From the NCBI GenBank assembly GCA_963965975.1, contig OZ014422.1, forward strand, positions 1,984,001 to 2,048,000: DNA of 64,000 bases. Reading direction: 5' to 3'. The notes beneath the pieces are model-generated. The model had not been told where the DNA came from, did no database searches, and saw only the letters and a list, made by a program, of their open reading frames with translations. Positions 39,909 through 57,083 of this stretch are shown piece after piece. This stretch comes from Xestospongia bergquistia. Taxonomy: Eukaryota; Porifera; Demospongiae; Haplosclerida; Petrosiidae. The stretch's first letter is position 1. Each line of letters starts with the position of its first letter. A program made the translations under genes and the position numbers.

Positions 39909-41633
39909 ATGTAAGTTTTCTCTTTGTCATATTGCTATAATTTTTATTGAGTATATATTATACAATAATAAAGTTTAGCAATTCATCACGTGATTTTTTA
40001 TCGATATAGGCCAGCAAGAAGTCGAAGCAGATCCAGGTCTAGGGATAGAGGGAGAGGAAGAAGGAGGAGATCTCGATCAAATTCCAGGGGTCGTAATAGG
40101 GAGAGAAATCGTAGTCCTGTAAGAAGACGTGACAGTCGAACACGAGGAAGGGAATATGTTCGACGTGGAAGAGGAGACTATGAGAATTACCGAAGTCGTG
40201 GTCGAGGTCGACCAGGTCAAAGAGGTTCACCACCAAGAGGGCGACCAAGTCGGAGGCGATCACGATCAAGCAGGTAAATTACAAAATAAATAGTGCAAAT
40301 GGAATAATGGCTGGATGATGTATAGTTAGCTCTAGTTGATAATAGTAAGTTATCTATTACTAAAAAATGAAAATAACTTCCCCGTGTCTGACAGCCATAA
40401 CTAAAAGATCATTGACTTCTCTTCTTATATATTATGAACATTGTTTCTATTGCACTTTATCATATAATTAGTTTTTGGTTTTAAAGTAACATATCTCCTT
40501 TTCGTAGTCGCAGCAGATCAAGAGATCGCAAGCGAAGAACTGCTAGTACTAGTAGGTCATCACGTTCCTCGTCTTCTGGTTCCTCATCTGGTTCCTCTGG
40601 TAGCAGTAGTGGTAGTAGCACTCGAAGTAGCAGCAGTGCCAGTCGATCTCCTTCACCAGCCAAAAAACAGAAAGGTAAAGAAGAAAAAGACAAAGAAATT
40701 GCAAAACAGGAGCCCAAAAAGGAATCTCCAAAGCCTACTCCTGAAAAAGTTGTACTTTCAGATAAAGCACCTCCTCCCCCACAACCACCACCACTACCAC
40801 CACCATCCCAAACACCAGCACAACAACAACAACAACAACAACAACAACAGGAACAACCACCTCCTAAAGATAATGTTGTTTCCAGACCTCCTAAGGAAGA
40901 AGATGACAAGCCAATGCCAGAAGTGAAGGATGTAAAAGAAATGGAAGATATCCCAGAAATAAAAGATGAGAAAAAAGAAAAGAAAAGTCCTAGCAAATCA
41001 CGTACTCCTTCTCCCAAAGCTGCCACGCCTCCTCGATCACGTTCAAGATCTCATTCTTCTGAAGGCTCTTCAAGTTCTTCATCAGGCAGTGCTTCTCCTC
41101 CTCGTAAACGTTATTCTCGTGTAAAAGGGTCGCGTTCTCCCTCTGGATCACCTAAACCAAAGCAACGTTCTCCTAGTCCTAAACCTTGTAAAATTTACAT
41201 TGGAAAACTCACAAAAAATGTCACTAAACCTCATGTAAATGAAATTTTTGCCAACTTTGGTAAGATCAAGTCAGTTGATCTGCCTTTAGATCGTGTCAAT
41301 TTTTTACCTCGAGGTCATGCGTACGTGGAATACGAAATCCCTGAGGAAGCTGAGACAGCTCTCAAACATATGGATGGTGGATGGATTGATGGACAACAAG
41401 TTGTTGTTCAACTTGTATTAGCTGTTCAACAAACTCAGAAACCTTATCGACCTTTATCACCACCTAGACGTCGTTCTTTCCGTAATTCTCCTCCTCGTTT
41501 TAGAGGATCTTGGAGGAGATCTCCTCCACCTAGGAATCGGCCTCCACCACCTAGATATAGACGAAGCAGGTCTCGTTCCCGTTCTCGTTCCCCTAGGCGT
41601 AGGCGGCGTTCAGATTCTAATACCTCAAGATAA
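39909..41633 (+). CDS. RNPS1: RNPS1, SR-related splicing and exon-junction protein
   Basis: Splicing activator of the ASAP/exon-junction assembly. Three exons: coding starts with AT at 39909-39910, then 40010-40273 and 40508-41633, 463 aa (human 305). The initiator ATG is split by the first intron: AAT|GTAAGT, then tatag|G CCA GCA AGA, giving MPARSRSRSRDRG. Arg/Ser domain about 1-150, a long acidic/Lys/Pro linker with a ten-Gln run (CAA repeats near 40820) and Pro blocks, then a single RRM about 315-395: KIYIGKLTKNVTKPHV, EIFANFGKIKSVDLP, GHAYVEYEIPEEAETALKHM, GGWIDGQ. A C-terminal Arg/Pro/Ser region follows (SPPRRRSF, RSRSRSRSRSP). ALKHMDGG and the RRM-RSP order are typical of RNPS1. The linker expansion explains the extra length. 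Confidence 0.93.
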
Positions 41634-42185
41634 TAATAACAATAGGCTGCTAGTGACTATAGACTTGAGATTTCCTTCACACTCATCATTTATTATTCTT
41701 TTTTTTGCTACTTATACCTGTTATTACTACCACTACTAACCTCTTTTGTTTATTTTTACTTAATTTTCTGCCATTTTGTCTCTAGCTCTTGATTCATTCA
41801 ACTGTGCATTGATTTGCTAACGCACTGTCAAATACAGGATATTTATACACATCTAACTTGTACACTATTAGTTTACAGGTGTACATAGAGTTTTAAATGA
41901 ACTAAAGTGGATGATAACTAGTACCAAGGGACATTGTAGGTCCACAAACATGTTGTAAGTTAATTCTATTACTGTTCTTTTGATTAATAAATTTTACACA
42001 ATGTTATAAATTCAGCAAAATAACAATAAGGTATTAAAAAGTTACATGAAAAGATTAAAATAAAGATCAAAATTATGAGTTTGATTATAAATTATGCATA
42101 CAAAAACACTTGTCATAAAGTAGTCCAAATTGTACAAATTTTATCCATGTCCCACATGTCAAGAGATAAGATATTACAGTAGTAC
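41634..42185. other. Convergent spacer, RNPS1 to TEX2
   Basis: Two 3' UTRs in about 550 bp of AT-rich DNA. No gene or repeat of note. Confidence 0.6.
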
Positions 42186-45100
42186 TTATGGTGACATAAA
42201 GGTATCTTTTAACTTGTCCTCTGGCAATCCAGAGTTGAGTATTGGAATGACTAAGTCTTCCATATTTGGAAGTACCAGTTTTTTCTACAGAAATAAATGT
42301 TAATTAGATGTGTGGGTGGGTGTGTATAGTGTCACTTACTTCTACTACTTCACAAAGTTTCTTTTCAATCCAATCAGTGACATAAGAGAGGGTCACTTCG
42401 CGTTGACCTAGTTTGGGTTTAGCAACTAACTCCAACTTTGGACTCTCTTGGAAACCAAACCTATCATAATAACAATAACAATAACAAACCATACTACACA
42501 ATAGATAATAAGCATCAGCCACACCCACTACTAAACTTCAAAGGTCCATGGTCTTAAAACTCCAGGCATGTACATACATGTAATTGACTATCAGATCTAT
42601 AAGCCCTAAATTAATTTGAGTATAATGAACACACAAATCTACCACCCAATTAACTACATGAACGAGTTGCTTGAACATAAGTCTACTAATAACTCACTCA
42701 CCAAATTGCATCACTCGGAGGTGGAGCCATATTCAACACTAACAATCCATCAAGATGCTTTACTTCTACTTGTAAAGTAAGTGGATAACTGGAAAATTTT
42801 TCAGCTGCTCTAGCAACAAAACGAGATTTGACAGCAAATTTTTGTAATCTTGAAACCATATTAGTAAGTAATTTTTCCTTCCGTCCTTGAGGACCCATGG
42901 TGACATCATGTTCAGTAGGAGTGGCAGATATATGAGAAGAGGCGGGGTTTGTTGTATGGGGTGAGTCATCTTTAAGAACAATACCCTAACAGAATTAAGA
43001 GTAATTTAGTGAATCAAAAATAATAGACAATGAATAGACTAATGGATGACATGTAGACCATCTTACTTGTGCTTCTAGTTCATCTGGTAGCTTCTCTTCC
43101 ATAGAGTGTGTTAGTGAACTATTCCCACTGTCATCGTCAGATCCACTACTAATCTCATCTTCTTCATCTCCAGTGTTTACTTTAATCCGAGGAAGATGAT
43201 GTCGATGTTTATGAGACACAGTATGAGCTAAGTCTGATAAGTGTTGTGTAGGAGATGGTGAGGGAGAGTGAGACAGTGGAGGAGAGGAGTCACCAGTATT
43301 AAAATGAAGAACTTCACCAATTCCTTTTGGCTCTAGTTTAAGTTTAGTTTCTATTGTCATGGTAAAAGATCCATTGTATTCCACTTCCAAGTAAATCCAC
43401 ATCCCCTGTTGATTTAGGCGTGGTAATTTAAAGGGTCGTTTTATAACAGGCATGTCCATACCCATGTTAACTTCAGTCACTTTCAAGGTTTCCATAAAAG
43501 ATGGTGTTTTGATGCGAATCAATTTTCTTTGAATTCGTGATGTAACCCATTTCTTCCATCTCTCCTCATGCCACAGGTCCCAGGCAAGACGCGCTAATCC
43601 AGCATTAATCCACCCTATAGCTAAATTGAGTGGAAGAGAATCGGGAACATACTTCTTTGGGACAGTTGAAGCTTGTGAAACATGATTGTTTCTGTGATTG
43701 CTCTGTGATGAGATGCTAGTAATATCATTTATTGTTTTTAGCTGGGGTAACATGTTGTCACTAGCTGGAGCTGGAGTTTTCTGTTGGTCAATACTCACTG
43801 ATTGGTCTTCTAGCTCTGTTGTTGACTCGCTGGTACTAGCCATGGAGAAACGTACAGATGTTGTCTCCTGACGATGATGGGATGTAGTGTGTCGATTGTG
43901 TACTGCGCGACGATGATGTCTAGTACTTGTCTGTTGTTGAAATGTAACTGAACTTGATGTACTGGAGTGTGAAGATGGAGCAGCTATAGCCGTGGGCATA
44001 TACTTACCCATGTAACGATAATAGATCTCACAGGTCTGTACTAATTCATCATAAGTTTTCCCTTCTGATGCAGATCGTAGACGACGAAACCACTCCTCTT
44101 TTTCTCGGGAAGTGTTAGGAAACAGGAAAACTCGCCCTTTGTCCTCATCTGATAGCCACGATATACTGAGAGGGAATTTTTTACTCCATCTTCTCTTTCG
44201 ATTCTGAGCCACTTCTTCTGGTACAATTAAAACAGAGCACTGTCTTAAATCTTTTGTTAAAACTTCCTCTCGTGTTACTGTCCCTTCATGGTGGGTCTGG
44301 ACAGTTTTTTTATAACGTATTTCGAGTTGATAGTCATCATAGAGTCTAACTTTAGCTGCGAGTCTTTGACTAGGGTGATGTGATGTTGGATGATACTGAT
44401 GTACTAGACCAAACAATTTACTCTACAAAAAGAATGATGACAACATCATAAATTTAAGAAATGACATATAACGTAGATGATAGCTACGGATTGAATCAAT
44501 ATTATGACTACAATACATTTCATTCATCTACTATCGAACCACTTGGCTTCTGAGTTAAGGAGGGCAGTGGTCATTAATACTATATTATTAATATCAGACA
44601 CACAACAACAATACTTGCTATGTGTAGTATGTATATATACAAAGTTACTGACATTCTTAATATCACTTTCTTGTATTTGTCACATAAAAAGTTATTTAAA
44701 CCCTTTTAGTAATTGGGTATGCCCTATGTAATTGAAACATCACATGTGACATTGTCTGAATGACTTGAGAACACTAAAACAACAAATGAGAGTGTTGGTA
44801 AATACAAGTCACAAGACATAGGCTTATTATAGACTCTTTAGCTGAACTAAGAATGTTATTACATAACATACACTGTTGCTAACAAGGAAAAGTACAGAGG
44901 TCAGAATATATTTAATTCAAATTTGAGGTATTGCAGTCACTTACAAAGTTGATAATACATTGTTTTTATAGTTATTTTTAAACTAACTATAAACTCACTT
45001 TCAATTCCCTATTGCTCTCAAAATCGACCATAATAGTTAATGGAAGCTCATCCAACAAAGGTAATGATGTCACATGACTTGCGGTTGCTTTTCTTCTCTC

Positions 45101-46916
45101 TTTCTCTCGTTCTGAATGTTGAACATACAAAACAAAAGCTGATCCAATTATTACATAAAAAACTAAAAATCCCGCCAAAAATCCAGCAAGATAAGCAAAT
45201 GGATTGAGTGAATAATATAAGTAAAGAAGAAGTGCGAAAAAAGAGAGTAACAAAAATGTGTAATCGTCTTCCGTTTCATTTGAGACAGCTGCTGTCACTT
45301 TAATGAGATCTTGTTCTTTGATAACAGGAGGTAAGACTTCCTGACTTAAAGGAGAGGCTAAGTCACTCGTGGAATCATTCAGAGAGGGGACGCTACTCAA
45401 AGAGTTCTCATAGAGTGATGAGCTATCGTGAATAAATACAGATGAAGTGGTTGACAATGAACTAGCAATGGAGATAGTATCTGGATCACGTTGATATGAT
45501 GGTAATTGTTTTGTGGGCGGACTTGGTCTTGGAGGCACCACAGGAACTAACTTACCAGAACGATTCAGTCTCATGTTTTCATTTATTGGAGGAGATGAAG
45601 AAAGAGGGGAAGGATTTTCTGGTGAGCTATTTGACCATTCAGGAATTAATGTATTACAATGAGTGGTCCCATTTGGTACTCTGATATGAGATGATGTTGA
45701 GTTGTGAGTGACAGAAACATCATGAGAATAGTAATCAGACATGTAGTCATCTTCAAGATGAAGCAAGGGATGGTCTTGTGTGTCTAATACTTCCGGACTA
45801 GATGCCATTGTCTTAGTGGTAGTAACAATAGGGTCTGCCTCATCTTCAATTTGGATTTCTGGACTGTTTTTGTAGATGTCAAACAAGTCTGGCTTTGCTG
45901 ATTGAAATAAATCATCATCATCGTCATGAGTTAGGTTCTCAATCTCTCTGTCTTCATGTAGTTCTTCATCTGGTTGGTATTGAGGTGCTACTACTTCAGG
46001 AAGAGATGACTGTACACTCTCAACAGCATGTGATTGGACTGATTCAGTTAAATCATTGGTCTCCTCCATCTTGTTAGGACTATAGAGAAAGACAGAAAGT
46101 AGAAGGTTAGTGATTCTAACAGAGATTATTGTATGTATGGATAAATTATACTAAGAAGGAGTTGAGGTATATATTTAACCTGTCATGAGGCACTGTAAAT
46201 TTGTCAACACTTTGTTGAAAAAGATTATCAGTTAGTTCTGTATCCTCTCTGTCCAGACCATCTGCAGGTATATCACCTGTCACCTGTAGAGGTTCTGGTC
46301 TTATTGGTGTAGTAATAGTCAATATGTCATTTGTAGACTGAGTTATAGGGTCATCAGTCTCAGTGGTAAGTTCTATGGGATCTCCTGAAATTATGTCATT
46401 ATCAAGCTCATTTTCAAACAGAGGAGATTCCGAATTGGTTCTGGCATAGGGACTTAGACCTAAGGGGTCTTGAAACTCATTTAAATATTCAGTAGATACG
46501 GGACCAAAATAGTTTTCATCTATTTCTGGTTCTTCATTCAAGTTTGGCCCATTGTCGAATAAAGACAAATTGGGTGGTGTTTGATCAATAACACCCAAAG
46601 GATCTACTGATTCATTCATATCATCCCAAATAGTATCAATATTAGATTGTATTTTGTCATCATCTAAATCAGCTGACAATGATGGATCATCATCTTTTGT
46701 TACGATAGTAGGTTCATTGTCAATCCAATTGTCATCATATTCTATGTTCATTGTTTCAATGTCTCTGAATTTAAATCCATCGTCAGAGGGAATTTCACGA
46801 GAATGTCGAGGGTTTTTTTGACGTATCTCATCCTTGACAGCTTGCAGTTGTTTCTTGACAACATCGTCACGGACATTGTGCAATTGGTGACGAGCTTTAC
46901 GAATGTATTTAGACAT
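42186..46916 (-). CDS. TEX2: TEX2-like ER membrane SMP lipid-transfer protein
   Basis: Lipid-transfer protein at ER contact sites (family knowledge). Six exons: 46916-46180, 46079-44999, 44422-43067, 42985-42702, 42460-42341, 42284-42186 (one base uncertain in the fifth), about 1,225 aa. Residues 1-500 are acidic and low complexity, starting MSKYIRKARHQLHN. Two adjacent membrane segments about 520-570 (FLLLSFFALLLYLYY, YLAGFLAGFLVFYVIIG). A PH-like region about 608-720 (LFGLVHQYHPTS, YRYMGKYM). SMP domain about 870-1215: LNLAIGWINAGLARLAWDLW, IQRKLIRIKTPSFMETLKV, MPVIKRPFKLPRLNQQGMWI, EVEYNGSFTMTIETKLKL, WFGFQESPKLEL, VTDWIEKKL. The hydrophobic hairpin then SMP matches TEX2. Head-to-head with EEF2KMT, 429 bp. 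Confidence 0.93.
44423..44998. other. TEX2 intron (576 nt)
   Basis: Between the membrane-segment exon and the PH-like exon. AT-rich, nothing recognised. Confidence 0.6.
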
Positions 46917-47345
46917 TTTTGCCCAAAGAAGTCCTATCAGAGAAAAAAAATTACTTAACTAAACAATGTCTCAAAATACTTCACAGGTCACTTTAAAAAT
47001 ACAAAATTAATGTTATAAAAATGGTGACAAAAGCTGTTTACTAACGTACTACTGTTCTTTCTGGTCTAAATGGCCAATTGTAGCTAATTAAATCAATAGG
47101 ACTACATTTCTAACAACACATTACGTCTTTTGTTTATAGCAGGTGTTACTATACTTGTTATATCTTACCTAGTTGATTGTATCTCTATTATCTATCAAAA
47201 AATTGACTATCGACGGTCACAGACAGAGCTAGTCTTCCGTATAAAATTTAATGGTCATCTTATGTTTTTATTGGGCGACACCTACTTTACGTAACATTGA
47301 CAGGAACCCTTGCATAAATAGAGCAATTGGGTCTGGGTCTAAAAT
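46917..47345. promoter_or_regulatory. Divergent promoter region, TEX2 and EEF2KMT
   Basis: 429 bp between opposed start codons. No TATA or CACGTG is seen; only the head-to-head arrangement supports the call. Confidence 0.4.
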
Positions 47346-50112
47346 ATGAATGATGTCATACTAAATCAATTTCTTGCTTGTCTTCCTGTTAAAGATATTT
47401 CCTGGTGCTATTTCAAATATGCACCTGAATCACAAGCTCAACTATTTAACAAGGTGGTTATATACAATAGTTAATAACCTATTTACTTATATATATCTTA
47501 CGCACACATACATACAGATATTTAATCATGGTGTTGTGAAGGCATATCCCCCTGCTTCGGACTATCAACTCGCTTTTCTGAAACAATGGATGAAAATGGT
47601 GTGTTTTAACAACAAATAAATGACCAATAGATGATATATGAATTAGATGAATGGATGGATGTATAAATAGCAAGATTGTTGTAATACAATATAAATTAAA
47701 ACTGAAATTTTTTGACTATGCTTGTGTTTTGTTAATACATTTGTTATTATAAATAATATGTATTAAATGTATTATCTAACAGACCGAAGAGAATAACTAT
47801 GAAATTACAGATGAAGTATATGAAATGTATGCTAAATTAATAGGAGCTCCCCCAACTGACACAGATTACAATTACAAGTCTTATCATCTAGTTAGTCAAC
47901 TAAGAGCCTCATACCCAGAACACCAGTATGGGTATGAGACTATAGGGCACACCCCCTATAATTACTGTTATGTTTTTTACTAGGGTGATAAATATCGCTA
48001 CATTACAATACAAGAATCGAGACATCTCATTTCTCACGGTACTACAGGACTTCATTCTTGGAAGGTTGTTATTATTGTGTAATTGGTATGTTAATTTGTT
48101 AATTTTACAGGCTGCCTTCTATTTAGCTGAATGGGTTACAGAACACAAACAAATATTTGATGGAAAGTAAGTGATATACTGTAAGTGATGAAATATTATA
48201 GGGAAGGAGACAGCATGGTTACATCATATGATTACTTAATACCCTATTAGTAATGTTGTAACATATCTTTGCTTTGATAAATCTTGAGTTCCTACTCAGA
48301 CCATACATATTGTCTCTTAATACTACTAAGTCAGAATTGAGTCTCATTCCTAAATCATTGTTCCTCTAGTCGGAATGCATTCTTACTATCTGTTTTTACC
48401 TCTAACATGGATAATTGACATAACTATCATTCTCCTTTCAGACACATTCTAGAACTTGGGTCAGGAGTGGGTCTACTTGGACTAGCAACCTGTTGTTTGG
48501 CTAATCCTGCCTCTTATACATTCACAGACTGTGATGAAACTGTTTTGCAACTGTTGAGAAAAAACGTCTCAATAAATATTGGTAAATTAAGTGAAAATGA
48601 ACCCACTCTATATAGAACTATATATTGTTGTTATGATAGCAATGAAGATGTAATTCTAAACTGTTATTAGTAGATACTATTGCTTTTAAATTACCAGCAT
48701 CCAATAAAATGGTTACAATTTTAAGTAACACACAATGTAGTAAACTTGTCACTATAACTATAAGAGATCAGCTGTGTCCTTGTTATTACAGCTGTACTAT
48801 ACATAGTTTCATCTCCAGCTTCACAGGTAGCTTAGCAAACTAAAATAAACTGACATTATAATTATTACAGCTGCACTTGCTACTGTAGCTATTAGGAACC
48901 AATATTCTTTGTGTTATATTATTATTGAAGGTCAAGATTGTCTATCAAGTGTTGCAATAGTCAAGTTAGACTGGACTGCATCTTATTCTTTATCATCACA
49001 AGTTGACTTCATCTTAGCATCAGGTTAGTACTGTATTGGTTGTAAATATGTCCCATCACTAGAGTAGATATATCATACAATAGTGGTCATTGGTATGTTG
49101 GGTGTATGTCACTCACTAGAGTAACCAATTATGTCAATAGTATAGGATAATATTAACCAATAGTGGTCATTGGTATCATTATAGTATTAACTAATGTTAA
49201 TGATAATACATGTATTTAGACAATATTGGTGTTATGGGTAATGACCAAACCTTATTAATGGAAGTATGTATCAACTGAATACATAGAACTAAAGTCATAG
49301 AAAGGATTATAGAGGATTCTGTTAATATTATTTATTTGTTTGTTTCCATTCTTGATATTATCATCATAATTATTGTGAAATAAATATGTCCTATACTACT
49401 CAACTGTTATGTCACACATACACACACACACACATACTCACAAGATATTGTTTATGATCCTGAGCTCATTGAATCATTGGTTGATTTCTTTGAAAACCTA
49501 TGGAGGTAATCTACTTTTTTAGACTCCTATGTATCATATCATTATAGTATGATGTCATTATAGTATCATATCATTATAGTATGATGTCATTACTTTAGTC
49601 TTCATTCTGAAGCTGTTGTAATTATTGCTTCAACTATTCGCAATGAAGACACGTTCAAATACTTCCTGACAAAAATCAGTAAGATCAGAACACATGGTCA
49701 ATTTTAGCTGAGGTTTCATTCCCAGACTACCATGCTCTAAAAGTCTGAGAATGAGACTATGGCTATTGTACATTATACTCAACTCTATTCCTTGAATGGG
49801 AAGACAGCTATGATATTTGACTCGCCTACAAGAGTATTTTTACTAGTGCGTGTAATAATATAACATAATGTACAGATTTGTGTTCTATTAATATCACATC
49901 ACATTTCATAAGGACTATTATGGTGATATGCTCTTGTTGTTCTCATTATAGATCGACCAACAATTAAATATCAAGTATGTACTCCACCTTCTCTTCATCT
50001 TTTTCATTACGATCGATCAGCAGAATTTTCTATTTTAGAATTAAAATATCACCACCTACACAATAAATCTACTCCATCTATTAATAATGATAAGAGTGAC
50101 AATAACTATTAA
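47346..50112 (+). CDS. EEF2KMT: EEF2KMT (FAM86), eEF2 lysine methyltransferase
   Basis: SAM-dependent methyltransferase that trimethylates a lysine of elongation factor 2 (family knowledge). Ten exons: 47346-47453, 47518-47598, 47783-47890, 47984-48064, 48111-48166, 48442-48581, 48871-49023, 49445-49505, 49599-49678, 49952-50112, giving 342 aa (human 330). N-terminal FAM86 region: MNDVILNQFLACLPV, ISWCYFKYAP. Then HGTTGLHSWKAAFYLAEW, motif I HILELGSGVGLLGLA about 146, FTDCDETVLQLLRKN, VAIVKLDWT, DFILASDIVYDPELIESLV, AVVIIASTIRNEDTF, ending in a short polar tail. The FAM86 N-terminus and TTGL-W-A-A-YLAEW block separate it from METTL21-type relatives. Introns 3 and 9 carry hairpin elements. Confidence 0.94.
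47904..47945. repeat. Hairpin insertion, copy 4
   Basis: Arms agcctcataccc and gggtatgagact (47930-47941), with about 14 bp between them. It fills nearly half of the 93-nt EEF2KMT intron 3. Confidence 0.65.
49713..49762. repeat. Hairpin insertion, copy 5
   Basis: Arms tcattcccagact and agtctgagaatga, then gactatggctat. In EEF2KMT intron 9. Confidence 0.6.
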
Positions 50113-50336
50113 TAATTAAATATATACATATATATTAATATACTGTATAAATAATATGAAAATTGTTATTATAAATAAAATTATATATGAAAAATGAGAA
50201 TATAATACACCTGCTTAATATAACAAAATAAATGTGATTAAAATAATTTCATCAATAAATGAATGATCCATTAAATTGATAATATATATATTATGATAAT
50301 TATTATAATAAGTATGTATTATTTTTTGGAAGATTA
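50113..50336. other. Convergent spacer, EEF2KMT to CDR2-like gene
   Basis: 224 bp, extremely AT-rich, serving both 3' ends. Confidence 0.6.
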
Positions 50337-52668
50337 TCATGTTTGCAATGATTTTCTCCTCTCGATTAATTTATCTGCTACAAGTGTTGTCTGTTTAAGT
50401 GTAGCATACACTTCTTGAAACAAGCTTTTCAAAGATGAATCTGGCGCTATCCCTGAACTAATGGTAGACTCATGTGTTTTGGCCTCATCACTCGAATACT
50501 TCGCTGCTGATGAAGATCCTTCCTTTACTTGAAATTCTTTATACGGAGAACTTGCCTTGCACTGACAATTGGCGACAAAATCGTCAAACTTATTTTGCAA
50601 TGAGTTATATTCTGCTTGTAGCTCTGCAAACAAGGTGAGCCCTCCAGAACCACTCGAGTTCTGAAATAGTCTTGAATTAGCAGAGATCATTGTGTCATCC
50701 ACTACCACATGGTTGCTATGGAAACTAAAACTATGCATAGGTGTACCTGGAGATGCATATCTTGTTGGACTTTGAGGTGGAATAGGAGTAGCTGCTTCTG
50801 ATTTTTCCGATAATACTCCTTCTTCCAAAATTTTGACACGACTTTGTAACTCAAAGACTTCTGTTTCAGTCTTTTCTAAAACTTCAGTGAGTTTTGAATT
50901 CTCTAACATAACTGTATCAAGAGTTTGCTGGACTTTACTTTTCTGATATGTAGCATTTTGTAACTTAAAATTTAAATCATCCACTACCTCTTGCAGTTCA
51001 AGCATAGAGAAGCTAGTAGCCAGACTATCTTTGTTTCTATCCTTGTTTCCTGGCTGTTCTGGTTTCATAACACTTGATATTCCATCTATATCATTGGTGG
51101 ACTTCAGTTCATTTCGGAGTTTTGTTATCTCAACCTCTAGTGTGTCAACTCTTTTCTGGAGATCATCGATAACTTTATTTTTCACTTGAATCGTGACATC
51201 TTTCTTTGTCAATGCAAGCTTGAGATCTCTGTTCTCCGTATCGTATTCTTCCAGTTTTAGTTCAAGGTTCTCACATGATCTGTTAGAAAACTTCAAGGCA
51301 TCTTTACATCCAGTGAGTTGTCTTGCCAGTGACTATTTGAAGAGAGAATGTATCATTTATTACACCGCAACATCTTTAATCTAAATGATAGGTAATCCAA
51401 TTGATCTATCCAAATTTAAAAGGATCCCCCCCCCCCCCCCCCAACAATATCATTCATATCTGAACACCAGGTATACTTCAACTGTTCTATCCCAGTTTAA
51501 AACACACAGGCAAGGTAATAACATTACTAACCAGGTGTCCTAGGTAGAAAGCTTCCAGGTGATGACAAACAAATCAAAGGAAATACTCTGGGAACCAGAC
51601 ACATCTCTTGGTTTGTCTGACAAGTTATTTTGTCAATCACAATATACTCACAGTTGGCAAAACAGTCACAATCACAACCCAAAACATCTAAACCCAATGA
51701 TATCAATGATCTCACATCCATGTACTAGACCTCACCAGATGTATGATCATTTCCATTACAAATGCACACACATATTATGTATATGGCTTGCCAAGACAAC
51801 TCAGGTGTTGCTTAAGGAAAGGGAAAATACATTGAATAGTTTTCTTCAAATAATGAACAAAAGGATGTTTATATAACTAAACAAACAACACAATCCTAAT
51901 AGCTATAAATTACCACATAGTTTATTTAACTCAAAAACCGCTTGTTGATCTGAGACATTAAATGGCCAAAGGCACTAGCTATCCCACAACCACTTAGTAG
52001 TGTCTATAACTTACTTGATTGGATACCAGTGTCTCTTCAGCAAAGTCTTCCAGTCTTTTCAATTTAACTTCTAAATCTGTATTTTTCTCCAGCAACGTTT
52101 TCCCTAAAAGTGCAGCCAATTGTAGATCTAGATAGCAATAATGGGAATAATTCATATATAATATCAGGTACATTAATAGTATAATATGAAGCTAGTTTAG
52201 AACTCTAGGCCCCTATTACTAAAGTAGTACCAATTTGTCTTGATAATGCTCCATACAATGATTTCGTGTATATACATTAGTAATAACAGTTTGTCTATCA
52301 TGACCTACAATGTTCACTGAATACTTCATCTATTTTATACAATTACTTAGCAGAGAACATAATGAGAACAACTGTACTGAATACAACATGGTGGAACAAA
52401 CCAATGTTTCACTGTTCACACATTGGTGACTATGCCTAATCAATCGATAGATGGCTACACTACAGAATAAAATCACTCACTCTGAATAATTACAACTATC
52501 ACGATCAGACGATGTCATAACATTCTTTTTAAATAATATATACAAATGACTCTTATAAAATTATAGCTCACCATCAACTAGACCTGTGCCATCTGGGGCC
52601 ACCTTCTCTAAATCAGACAATAGATCTGTCTCTCCGTTACTTAGTCGCCTGTACAACGCCATCGCCAT
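50337..52668 (-). CDS. CDR2: CDR2/CDR2L-like coiled-coil protein
   Basis: Cytoplasmic coiled-coil protein related to cerebellar degeneration-related protein 2. Three exons: 52668-52572, 52127-52015, 51332-50337, giving 401 aa (human CDR2 454). Start MAMALYRRLSNGETDLL; a second in-frame ATG lies two codons on. DLQLAALLGKTLLEKNTDLE corresponds to the hallmark N-terminal block of CDR2. Long heptad regions follow (LELKLEEYDTENRDLKLAL, VIDDLQKRVDTLEVEITKL, LQEVVDDLNFKLQNATYQK). Near the end LFAELQAEYNSLQNKFDDF and SLFQEVYATLKQTTLVADKL match the two conserved C-terminal helices. CDR2 versus CDR2L cannot be separated, and the animal may have one ancestral gene. CACGTG at 52721-52726 followed by gcgcgcgggc marks the promoter. 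Confidence 0.8.
51428..51442. repeat. Poly-C tract in intron
   Basis: A run of about 16 C in the 682-nt second intron of the CDR2-like gene. The remainder of the intron holds no supported feature. Confidence 0.9.
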
Positions 52669-52720
52669 ACAATAAGGTTCACTAGTTGTTATCAAACATT
52701 TATTTTTTAGTTTACATACC

Positions 52721-52726
52721 CACGTG
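52721..52726. promoter_or_regulatory. CACGTG E-box in GC-rich promoter of CDR2-like gene
   Basis: cccaCACGTGggcgcgcgggcccctgcgc: an E-box in one of the few GC-rich patches of the window, about 55 bp upstream of the start codon at 52668. Confidence 0.5.
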
Positions 52727-52951
52727 GGCGCGCGGGCCCCTGCGCAATGTTCAACTACAACAAAAATTTATTTCGTTGTCGAGTGAAATTGTTATTGCAA
52801 ACAAAAATTATGATGTTCTAATTAAGTGATGAGGATTGTGGAGTGCACGTAAAGTACAGAACATTTGCTCTTTTGAAGAAGATTGATTGATAAGTGAGGA
52901 GAGAGAGAGAAAAATATTAATAAAAAAAGATTGTCGGAAGAAAAGTTATAT

Positions 52952-56831
<3,880 letters not shown>

Positions 56832-57083
56832 CGACCTGACTCTGTCCACTAGCCATACCTGGAGAATACAAACAGAGAATGTAAGGACCGTATGGAGTAT
56901 TTCGATCCTCTCAACTTACGTTGCGGTCTTTGCTGAATATAGTGTGCCTGCTAGTTTAGCTGAGGAAGACAATGTAACCCGCCTATAACCACACCCATTA
57001 ACCACGCCCATGATTAATACAATATCGAAAAAGTACAAAATTGAAAGAGGAAGCCAATTTAAAATTATGAATTTTTGCACAGG

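Noticed and set aside
40481..41026. 181-aa minus-strand ORF with Cys and Gly runs
   Set aside because: Antisense of the RNPS1 RS/Pro/Gln region, where codon bias leaves the opposite strand open.
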